This document shows, in pieces, positions 6,993 through 13,047 of a stretch of DNA of 13,047 bases. The DNA is taken from NCBI GenBank assembly GCA_002362145.1, contig DETX01000089.1:1-13047 (forward strand), read 5' to 3'. Made by a program: the position numbers and the translations under genes. The stretch comes from Clostridiales bacterium UBA3277 (lineage in GTDB: Bacteria > Bacillota > Clostridia > Oscillospirales > Oscillospiraceae). The notes under the pieces are model-generated. The model saw only the letters and a list, made by a program, of their open reading frames with translations, was not told the DNA's origin and did no database searches. Each line of letters begins with the position of its first letter. The first letter of the stretch is position 1.

Positions 6993-8177
6993 CTATTGAC
7001 CTTCTTCCGGCGCAACGGCAAAGCTGCCCTTGTGCCCGGCCGCTTTTACCGTAACCCGGGTCTTTCCTTCCAGCCGGACCGGGTAGGTTCCGGTTTGGAT
7101 TTCCGATTCCGAAAACACCGTCCCCGTCTCGTCCTGAATTTCCATGAAAAGAGTTCCCGCCTCCGTCACCACTGTAACCAGGTAATCTTCCTGCCTTGGC
7201 CGCAGAGTATGGGCTTCGGTTCCTGTGAGCAAATGATACCTGGCCGTCCATTTTTGAAGTGTGCTGCTGGAAGCATACCCCACCCGAAGGTGGGAATTTA
7301 GATTTCCCGTCCCCCCGGCGATGCCAAATACAGCCAGCATGATCGCACATACCCCGGCCACGATCAGAATCGACCACTTTCGTCTCTTTTCCTCCTCTTC
7401 GGTTTTCTGGCGCTCCCTTCCCGCCGCCAGGTAAACCGGCAGGAAAAGCCCCATCAGAAAAAGCACCAGCGCCGCCATCAGACAAGCCAGCCGCGCCCCC
7501 TCCGGAATCGGCAGCAGAGTAAGCATCAAATTCAGCAGCGGCGCCGTCACAATGGTCACCACCGCCCAGATCCGAAACGCCTTCACCACCCGGGGCCAGT
7601 TGGTATTGTTGAAGCTCACCCCGGGGAGGTGGATTTCCAGAAAGCCGTCGGTGTAGTAGTTAATCCGGTTTTCATCGTAGTACCCCGGCAGCTTCTCCTT
7701 CATAAAGCACCAGAAATAGGCGCCGAAGAAGAGCCCCAGCAGTTCAAACACAAACAGGGCGCCAAATTCCTCTCCACGGCCCACCCGGCTTTGCAGATAG
7801 CCGCAGGCCAGCGATTCCAGCACACCGATCACCGCCACCACCGCGAACAGGATCGTCCTTTCCCGCCGGCGCTTCTTCGCCTGTTCCGGATTCTCCTCCG
7901 ACAGGCTCAGGGTCTTTTTCACCAGCAGTTCCACGTCCTCTGCCTCCATAGCCTCTGCCATCCGTCTGCCCTCCAGCAGCTCCGTCACGCCCACACCCAG
8001 GCAGTCCGCCAGGGGGATCAGCAGGGAGATATCCGGCAGGCTCAGCCCCCGCTCCCACTTGCTCACCGCCTTATCCGATACATACAGCCGCTCCGCCAGG
8101 TCCTTCTGGGTCCAGCCCTTTTCTCTTCGCTGCTGGGCCAGGAACGCGGCGAAGGCCTCTTTGTCGATTTCATACAT
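6993..8177 (-). CDS. Membrane-anchored XRE-type transcriptional regulator with external C-terminal domain
   Basis: A 394-residue protein. The start is the ATG at 8175-8177, preceded by GGAGGG; an upstream in-frame ATG at 8285 would sit inside folA. Residues about 5-65 are a Cro/C1-type helix-turn-helix (RREKGWTQKDLAERLYVSDK then AVSKWERGLSLPDISLLIPL). Five hydrophobic segments follow at about 107-127, 139-159, 201-224, 229-252 and 268-288. Charge placement (KKRRRER before the first, a basic-acidic stretch before the fifth) predicts the HTH inside and the last roughly 105 residues outside. That tail is beta-rich in appearance and ends in TRVTVKAAGHKGSFAV. Such proteins are one-component regulators that may sense membrane or wall state; the ligand and target genes are unknown. 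It sits just downstream of folA on the same strand, behind a hairpin. Confidence 0.85.
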   Translation of the reverse strand: MYEIDKEAFAAFLAQQRREKGWTQKDLAERLYVSDKAVSKWERGLSLPDISLLIPLADCLGVGVTELLEGRRMAEAMEAEDVELLVKKTLSLSEENPEQAKKRRRERTILFAVVAVIGVLESLACGYLQSRVGRGEEFGALFVFELLGLFFGAYFWCFMKEKLPGYYDENRINYYTDGFLEIHLPGVSFNNTNWPRVVKAFRIWAVVTIVTAPLLNLMLTLLPIPEGARLACLMAALVLFLMGLFLPVYLAAGRERQKTEEEEKRRKWSILIVAGVCAIMLAVFGIAGGTGNLNSHLRVGYASSSTLQKWTARYHLLTGTEAHTLRPRQEDYLVTVVTEAGTLFMEIQDETGTVFSESEIQTGTYPVRLEGKTRVTVKAAGHKGSFAVAPEEGQ

Positions 8178-8202
8178 GGGTTTTCCCTCCTTTTGCCCCT
8201 TC

Positions 8203-8231
8203 ACCATATCAGAAAACCGCCGATTCCGCAA
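8203..8231 (-). promoter_or_regulatory. Possible weak promoter of the XRE regulator
   Basis: On the minus strand, TTGCGG (8226-8231) and TATGGT (8203-8208) are 17 bases apart, with TGA forming an extended -10. Start of transcription would be near 8196, giving a leader of about 19 bases that includes the GGAGGG site. It overlaps the folA terminator and both boxes are imperfect. Confidence 0.3.
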
Positions 8232-8257
8232 CCGACCAGCGGTAGAATCGACGGTTT
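8214..8257 (-). terminator. Intrinsic terminator of the thyA-folA operon
   Basis: A 13-bp stem (8214-8226 with 8245-8257) encloses an 18-base loop with further CGC/GCG pairing. The only imperfect position is a C-A mismatch on the plus strand but a G-U wobble on the minus-strand RNA, so the structure favours the folA direction. On that strand it is followed by TTTTCTGAT. It begins 6 bases after the folA stop. Confidence 0.75.
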
Positions 8258-8263
8258 CCCTGT

Positions 8264-8743
8264 TTATATTTTCCGGTAGAGGCACATTTCATAGGCGATG
8301 CCCTGCTCCTGCCCCTGCTGGAGGACCGCCTCCAGCTCCCAGTCCGGCGATGCGTCCAGATCGGGAAAGAAGGTATCGCAGGGCGGGTCCGCATGGACCT
8401 TGGTCACATAGGCTCTGTCGCAGCAGGGCAGCAGCTGACAGTAGACGCTGCCGCCGCCGATGACAAAGGTGCGCTCCATGTCCCGGCTCAGCGCCAGCGC
8501 TTCTTCGGTGCTCCGGCAGAGGGTGAAGCCCGGAAATTCCCGGCCGCTTCGGCTCAGCACCACATTCACCCGGCCCGGCAGGGGCTTCTGGCCGGGGAAG
8601 TCCTGGATGGTCCGGCGGCCCGCGATGACCATGGCCCCCCGGGTGGTTTCCCGGAAGAATTTTCGGTCGGCAGAGAGGGCAATGGGCTGGGTTCCGCCGC
8701 AGCCGATGCCCCAGCCATCGTAGACGGCGACAATCAGTTCCAT
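8264..8743 (-). CDS. folA: Dihydrofolate reductase
   Basis: A 159-residue protein, the usual length, that reduces dihydrofolate to tetrahydrofolate with NADPH in the cytoplasm. The N-terminal MELIVAVYDGWGIGCGG, the LSADRKFF segment with Asp26 at the position of the catalytic acid (E. coli Asp27), the nucleotide-binding IAGRRT and LPGRVNVVLSR, and the FVIGGGSVYCQLLP motif (GGG at 96-98) are all present, with FFPDLD towards the end. The Trp that usually follows the Pro two turns before the acid is Ile21 here; similar substitutions occur in other clostridial DHFRs. The ATG at 8743 follows thyA by 11 bases, and its AAAGGAG site overlaps the thyA stop codon. It is second in an operon with thyA and recycles the dihydrofolate that thymidylate synthase produces. 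Confidence 0.93.
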   Translation of the reverse strand: MELIVAVYDGWGIGCGGTQPIALSADRKFFRETTRGAMVIAGRRTIQDFPGQKPLPGRVNVVLSRSGREFPGFTLCRSTEEALALSRDMERTFVIGGGSVYCQLLPCCDRAYVTKVHADPPCDTFFPDLDASPDWELEAVLQQGQEQGIAYEMCLYRKI

Positions 8744-8754
8744 AAGCGTCTCCT

Positions 8755-9585
8755 TTAAATGGCCATGGGAATCTCGAAGTCAAAGGGATGGTATCGATAG
8801 TTTTCCAGGCGGAAGGAATCCTTGGTGAAGGCATAGAAGTCCGTAATGCTCTCATCCATGGTAAATTGGGGGGCTTCATAGCCCTCCCGTTCCAGCATGG
8901 CTCTGACTGCCGGGATATGCCGGTCATAGATGTGGCAGTCGGCAATCACGTGGACCAGCTCTCCAACCTTCAGTCCCGAGACCTGGGCCATCATGTGGGT
9001 GAGCACCGCGTACTGCACCACATTCCAGTTGTTGGCTGTCAGCATATCCTGGGAGCGCTGGTTCAAAATGGCGTTCAGGGTGTCTCCCGTGACGTTGAAG
9101 GTCATGGAGTAGGCGCAGGGGTACAGATTCATCTCGTGGAGATCCTCAAAATTGTAGATGTTCGTGAGGATGCGCCGGGAGGCAGGATTGTGCTTTAAGT
9201 CGAAGAGCACCCGGTCCACCTGGTCAAACATCCCCTCCGGATACTGGTGCTTGATGCCCAGCTGATAGCCGTAGGCCTTGCCGATGGTGCCGTCCTCCCC
9301 CGCCCATTCGTCCCAGACGTGGCTGCCCAGGTCGCAGATGCGGTTGGATTTTTTCTGCCAGATCCACAGAAGCTCGTCCACGGCGCTTTTCCAGTAGGTC
9401 CGGCGCAATGTCATAATGGGAAATTCCTCCGCCAGATTGTAGCGGTTCACCACGCCGAATTTCTTGATGGTGTGGGCCGGGGTGCCGTCGGCCCAGTGGG
9501 GGCGGACCTCCAGATTTTCGTCGGAAAAGCCGTTATTCAGAATATCCAGGCAGGTCGCCCGGTAAAGTTCGTCTGCTCTGCTCAT
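8755..9585 (-). CDS. thyA: Thymidylate synthase
   Basis: A 276-residue protein that methylates dUMP to dTMP using methylenetetrahydrofolate. The start at 9583-9585 follows a GGGAGG site. DGTPAHT near residue 34, the ELLWIWQKKSN stretch, the catalytic cysteine C157 in YPCAYS, the QRSQD phosphate-binding motif at 176-180, and DCHIYDRH near 216-223 cover the active site. The residue after the catalytic Cys is Ala, not the common His; this, with DGTPAHT, ELLWIWQ and the late DFYAFTKDSFRLENY, resembles the Bacillus ThyA/phage phi3T type of enzyme. It is the first gene of a thyA-folA operon with its own promoter at 9613-9641, so dTMP synthesis and folate recycling are made together. Confidence 0.95.
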   Translation of the reverse strand: MSRADELYRATCLDILNNGFSDENLEVRPHWADGTPAHTIKKFGVVNRYNLAEEFPIMTLRRTYWKSAVDELLWIWQKKSNRICDLGSHVWDEWAGEDGTIGKAYGYQLGIKHQYPEGMFDQVDRVLFDLKHNPASRRILTNIYNFEDLHEMNLYPCAYSMTFNVTGDTLNAILNQRSQDMLTANNWNVVQYAVLTHMMAQVSGLKVGELVHVIADCHIYDRHIPAVRAMLEREGYEAPQFTMDESITDFYAFTKDSFRLENYRYHPFDFEIPMAI

Positions 9586-9612
9586 GAGATACCTCCCAGG
9601 TTTATTTCGTAC

Positions 9613-9641
9613 ATCATACCATGCTTCCCCCGGTAAGGCAA
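9613..9641 (-). promoter_or_regulatory. Sigma-A-type promoter of thyA-folA
   Basis: On the minus strand, TTGCCT (9636-9641) and TATGAT (9613-9618) are separated by 17 bases. The expected transcription start near 9606 gives a leader of about 20 bases with the GGGAGG site before the thyA ATG at 9585. No riboswitch-like structure fits in this leader. Confidence 0.72.
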
Positions 9642-9683
9642 GATTTTTCTCCGAACCGGGAAATGAAGAAACCGCCGGGGCAG

Positions 9684-9717
9684 AAAATGTCCCTCGCCGC
9701 AGCGAGGGACATTTTTT
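9684..9717 (-). terminator. Strong intrinsic terminator after the SH3-array gene
   Basis: A perfect 14-bp stem (9684-9697 with 9702-9715) with a 4-base loop. On the plus strand the arm runs into TTTTTT (9712-9717); on the minus strand the stem ends in TTTT and is then followed by CTGCC. It lies 8 bases after the stop of the long minus-strand gene and upstream of the thyA promoter, insulating the two units. Confidence 0.8.
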
Positions 9718-9725
9718 CGGAATGT

Positions 9726-12700
9726 TTACAGCAGATTGTCGGTGTTGACCCAGCCGCTGTCGGTGCGGGCCATCTTGCCCACCACCTCGTAGATGTCGAT
9801 GACGGACATCTTGGCGTAGGTGCCCACGGCATTGGTGCAGTCGCTGCTGTCGTAGATGACGGTATTGTCGTTGTACACCACCCGGGCGTCAATGGCGCTG
9901 CCGTCGCAGGGGGTCATGTCCACGTAGTACAGGTAGACCCAGCCGGCGTCACAGCGGCCCCAGGCTCTGCTGTCGGCCACGGTGGTCTCATAAATCACCA
10001 GGGCCTTGCCGTTTGCCAGCGTGGTATTGACCGGTGCAGTGGTGGAGGGGCTGTTGCGGACCTTCAGGGCATCGGTGCGGATGACCTTGCCGGTATACTT
10101 GTAGCCGCCGGAATTGGTGACGAAGCCGCCGTCACCGGTGTTGCCGGTGTTGCCCAAGCCGGGATTGGTGGGCTGGGTGGCAGCGGTGGACTCCTGAACA
10201 TAGATGGAGCCTTCTGCCAGCAGACTCATCTTGACCCAGCCGGCATCGCCGTCCTCGTTCTCAGCCATGCCGTAAAGCTCGTTCTTCGCCTCGAGCTTCA
10301 GGCTACTGACGGTAACCTTGTCGCCCTGTCTCAGTTCGAAGGAGCCAGTCTTGCCGGTAACGCTGGATACGATGCTCACAGAGGTCTTATCCTTGCTGAC
10401 GTAGGTGTAGGGATCGTTGTGCAGGGGATACAGTTTGATGCAGTCGTAGGGTGCGTGGATATAACCGTTGTTGACCCGGGCCCAGTAGGTGGTATAGGTC
10501 CTGGTGTACTCATCACCGACATCATCAGGATTGCCCACATTCGGATCACTATCCGGATCAGTGGGATCTGTTGTATTGTCAGTGCCGGTCCGGGTGACGG
10601 TGGTAGTCAGCAGCTCATGGATGGTGACAGCACCTCCATTACTTATCGCACCGACTTCCTCAGAACCCACATCCGGGTTTTTGTAGACCTTCACGCCACC
10701 ATCGGCAATCACCTCGCCGGAGAATACGGCGGTGGTGACGGAGGTCTTGACGTCGTCATAGGAGCCCACCACGGTGGAGCCCTCGGGCAGGTTGGAGCCG
10801 GGGATCTCGTCGTAGGACATCATGGCGATATAGTCCATGCAGACCCAGCCTTTTTCGGTGTGGCCCCACTTGCTGGAGCCAACGGTCTTGATCTCGTCGA
10901 TGGTCACAGCCGTGCCGGGAACGATCTTACCCAGGAGCTTGCCGGAGGTGCCGGGGGTAGCCCGGACGTTGACGCCGGAGTAGGTGTTGGCCACGATGCC
11001 GGTGCCGCCGGGGTTCTTGCTGGTGCCGGAGGAATTGGAGCCGCCGTTGTCTGCGGGCAGATCTTTATCCAGGACGCCCACCCGGACATCCAGGTAGTCC
11101 TTGCTGATCCAGTTATCCTTGCCGGTGTTCTCCAGGTCGGTGTCCACCTTGGCCCACTTGCCGTTATCGGACCAGGCCAGGATGCGGACTTCGGTGCCCC
11201 GGGACAGCTTGCCCACCACACGGCAGTAGAGGGATGCCTTCTCACGGACGTTGACCCGGTCGGTGCCCTTGACGGTGCCGATTTCATAGGAAGCGGGCTT
11301 GGTCTTGTCGTCATGCACATCCAGGGGGTCCTGACGGTCCATCTGGGCACTCAGGTTGACATAACCTTTATATTTGGTGTCTTTGCCCCAAAGGGTGACC
11401 CGGTCCTCATTGTTTGCCAGACGAAGGGTCGTGTTGTCAATCTGAAGCTCCGTACCCACGGAAATCTTATCCTGGAGTTTGGCGCTCTCGCCGGAGTCTT
11501 CGCGGAGCGTGGTAATCTCGTTCTTCACGACAAATTTGCTGACGCCTGCGTTTGTCAGGTCAAGGGCACTGCTGGCAACCCAGCCTTCCTTGCCGCTGCT
11601 GTTGCTGCGGACGTAGTAATAGCCAGGCTCTGCCCATGTTCCGGAGGCCTCTTTATTCCAGCCCAGCTTCAGGACGGTAACCGCCTCGCTGGCCTTAAAC
11701 TTGGAGCCGTTACTGGAGCTCTTCTTGTCCGCATTGGTGAGACCGTCGGCAGCCACGCTCATCTTCGCGGAGAAGGCATAGCTGACGATGGAGGGATCGG
11801 TGGAGATGACGGTGTTGTCCTTGAGCATGGTGACCTGGGCATAATTCAGGGAGAACCAGCCAGCGTCGGTGCGGCCCCACTGGACGCCGCCCACGGTCTT
11901 GAACTCATAGATGTAGACCCAGTCGCCGTTGGCCAGGGCGCCCACAAACTTATTGCTGGTGCCGGGGCCGCTGCGGACGTTGACATAGGAGTTGCACTGA
12001 ATCACAGCCTTGGCCAGGGCGTTGGCGGGGACATCGGTCTTGATGCTGCCGCTCCCAGCCTTGACGGCGTTCCAGTTGGTGTAGCTCAGAGCCACCCAGC
12101 CCACCGGCGTATTGTCGTCGGCGCTCTTTGCCACCTGGCCCCAGAGGATCTGCTCGGAACTGTCCTTGGTGGCAGTGATGCGCAGCTGGTCACCCTTCTT
12201 GAAGGTGCCGACCTTGGTGCTGTAGATAGAACCCTTGGAACGGATATTGACATAGGAGTTGGTCACCGTGACAGTCACATCGATGAGGGGGCTGTCGGAG
12301 CTGGCGCCGGACTTGGTCAGACGAACCCAGTTGGAGGTGCCGGCAATGCGGACCCACAGGTAGCCGTCCTTGTCCATCCAGTCCATATCCACCGAAATGG
12401 TGGTCTTGACGTTGCCCTTGCTGTCATGAAGAAGGGAGGTATCCTTAATGTCCGTGGCGCGGTCATTCGAATAGACCGCCCAGGGGGAGATACGGTTGGT
12501 GTAGACCTGGTACTTCACAGAGGTGCCGGAGCTGCTGCTCTGCCAGCCGGCGTAGAGGGTGCCGCCTACGTTGTTGGGGGTAGTGAAGCGGTCAATGACC
12601 ACGACCCGCTCGCCGTCTGCCGCCTTGGTGTACCAGCCCTTGAAGGTGGCCCCCGTCTTGGTGGGGGTGGGCAGATCATAGTCCTCAACCGTGGTATCAT

Positions 12701-13047
12701 ACCAATAGGTGCACTCGTTGACACCGGCCAGGTAGCCGCCGTTTCCGTTGAACTTCAGCGACTGGAAGTAACTCGGTGTGGTGGTATTGTAGCTGCCATG
12801 GAGGTACATATTGGCAAGCTGCTTCCCCCAACCAACCTGCGCAAAGGCGTTGAGGATCTTGTTGTTGGAGTTGCCCTTGGTGGTGATGGCAGTCTTGAAC
12901 ACGCCGGTGCCGTTCATCCAGGCAGAGCCATAGAGGAAGCTGTAGGCCACCAGAGCGTCAAACTGGCCCTGATTCAGGGACAGGCCGTTCTTGGAGGCAA
13001 AGCTGGATACGGAGGAATTGATATCCTTCAGCGCGGTGCGCAGGGCC
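9726..13047 (-). CDS. Modular cell-wall protein: GH24-lysozyme-like region, InlB B-repeat, about eleven SH3-type modules (N terminus outside window)
   Basis: At least 1,106 residues; the frame is open to the window edge, so start, signal peptide and lysozyme catalytic Glu are not visible. An internal GTG at 12950 is not a start. At the visible N-terminal end (about 12790-13046), KNGLSLNQGQFDALVAYSF then YGSAWMNG resembles the core of GH24 phage-type lysozymes. Next, about 12543-12710, is an InlB B-repeat ending in TFKGWYTKAADG and GGTLYAGWQ. From about 12521 to the stop are roughly eleven bacterial SH3-type modules, recognisable by phrases such as NSYVNVRSGPGTSNKFVG, GVNVRATPGTSGKLLG and repeated GW(V/F) ends, joined by Gly/Ser/Asn-rich linkers. 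There is no LPxTG anchor; SH3 modules usually bind peptidoglycan. An exported, wall-binding, possibly hydrolytic protein is likely. It ends at TDNLL, and a strong hairpin follows. Confidence 0.85.
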   Translation of the reverse strand, partial: ALRTALKDINSSVSSFASKNGLSLNQGQFDALVAYSFLYGSAWMNGTGVFKTAITTKGNSNNKILNAFAQVGWGKQLANMYLHGSYNTTTPSYFQSLKFNGNGGYLAGVNECTYWYDTTVEDYDLPTPTKTGATFKGWYTKAADGERVVVIDRFTTPNNVGGTLYAGWQSSSSGTSVKYQVYTNRISPWAVYSNDRATDIKDTSLLHDSKGNVKTTISVDMDWMDKDGYLWVRIAGTSNWVRLTKSGASSDSPLIDVTVTVTNSYVNIRSKGSIYSTKVGTFKKGDQLRITATKDSSEQILWGQVAKSADDNTPVGWVALSYTNWNAVKAGSGSIKTDVPANALAKAVIQCNSYVNVRSGPGTSNKFVGALANGDWVYIYEFKTVGGVQWGRTDAGWFSLNYAQVTMLKDNTVISTDPSIVSYAFSAKMSVAADGLTNADKKSSSNGSKFKASEAVTVLKLGWNKEASGTWAEPGYYYVRSNSSGKEGWVASSALDLTNAGVSKFVVKNEITTLREDSGESAKLQDKISVGTELQIDNTTLRLANNEDRVTLWGKDTKYKGYVNLSAQMDRQDPLDVHDDKTKPASYEIGTVKGTDRVNVREKASLYCRVVGKLSRGTEVRILAWSDNGKWAKVDTDLENTGKDNWISKDYLDVRVGVLDKDLPADNGGSNSSGTSKNPGGTGIVANTYSGVNVRATPGTSGKLLGKIVPGTAVTIDEIKTVGSSKWGHTEKGWVCMDYIAMMSYDEIPGSNLPEGSTVVGSYDDVKTSVTTAVFSGEVIADGGVKVYKNPDVGSEEVGAISNGGAVTIHELLTTTVTRTGTDNTTDPTDPDSDPNVGNPDDVGDEYTRTYTTYWARVNNGYIHAPYDCIKLYPLHNDPYTYVSKDKTSVSIVSSVTGKTGSFELRQGDKVTVSSLKLEAKNELYGMAENEDGDAGWVKMSLLAEGSIYVQESTAATQPTNPGLGNTGNTGDGGFVTNSGGYKYTGKVIRTDALKVRNSPSTTAPVNTTLANGKALVIYETTVADSRAWGRCDAGWVYLYYVDMTPCDGSAIDARVVYNDNTVIYDSSDCTNAVGTYAKMSVIDIYEVVGKMARTDSGWVNTDNLL
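9729..12521 (-). repeat. Tandem array of about eleven divergent SH3-type modules (protein level)
   Basis: Module limits judged by eye, N to C: 12309-12521, 12063-12293, 11823-12026, 11550-11789, 11337-11543, 11085-11291, 10818-11000, 10425-10739, 10209-10409, 9906-10106 and 9729-9893. Typical traits are VNVR or an equivalent near the start, a G(K/A/T)xxxG turn, WG or WARV in the middle and GWV near the end. Modules 1, 4, 5, 8, 9 and 11 are the least canonical. Two modules share the bases TTGACATAGGAGTT (near 11980 and 12248), but most copies have diverged at DNA level, suggesting an old expansion. Confidence 0.7.

Noticed and set aside
8744..9612. Riboswitch or antifolate-sensing leader for thyA-folA
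   Set aside because: The predicted leader is only about 20 bases long, too short for a structured element.
9629..9660. Inverted repeat CCCGGT/ACCGGG overlapping the thyA promoter as an operator
   Set aside because: Only six bases per arm and GC-rich, so chance is likely; no matching site was seen elsewhere in the window.
9729..12521. CRISPR array or DNA satellite within the long repetitive gene
   Set aside because: Repeats are at protein level in one continuous reading frame with diverged DNA and no regular spacing of identical units.

Overview
The window looks like chromosomal DNA from a GC-rich, low-motility-type gut Firmicute, most likely an Oscillospiraceae-like Clostridium relative. 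The grounds are strong GGAGG-type ribosome binding sites, a stand-alone YlmH S4 protein, a DUF896/YnzC protein, a CPBP-type membrane protein, an XRE regulator fused to membrane helices, and clostridial-style surface architecture (lysozyme-like, InlB B-repeat and SH3 modules). This taxonomic call is inference from gene content and composition. No mobile element, CRISPR array, tRNA or rRNA was found, and no stretch over 300 bases lacks a gene.

Layout. The left edge holds the N-terminal part of a CPBP-like membrane protein (minus strand). It is followed, still on the minus strand, by two overlapping flavoprotein genes at 500-3318: a BaiN/HI0933-type oxidoreductase and a COG2509-type FAD dehydrogenase, joined by an ATGA stop/start overlap. 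A compact divergent promoter pair at 3347-3414 separates them from a tight plus-strand operon at 3432-6958: ylmH (S4 RNA-binding), a DUF896 protein, a Nudix hydrolase and a YgiQ-type radical SAM protein. That operon ends in a strong hairpin which also serves the convergent gene at 6993-8177, a one-component regulator with an XRE helix-turn-helix, five predicted membrane helices and an outside beta-rich tail.

Upstream of that regulator on the minus strand is a thymidylate synthesis operon, thyA then folA (8264-9585), with a clear promoter at 9613-9641 and a terminator at 8214-8257. ThyA converts dUMP to dTMP and makes dihydrofolate, which FolA recycles. The right third of the window is one very long minus-strand gene (9726 to beyond 13047). 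It encodes a modular, probably exported wall protein with a GH24-lysozyme-like region, an InlB B-repeat and about eleven divergent bacterial SH3-type modules. Its N terminus, with any signal peptide and the lysozyme catalytic residues, lies outside the window.

Most of the window is housekeeping or conserved-hypothetical. I did not find a convincing undescribed multi-gene system. The parts most worth a second look are the SH3-array protein, the membrane-fused regulator, and the very short-leader divergent promoter arrangement at ylmH.
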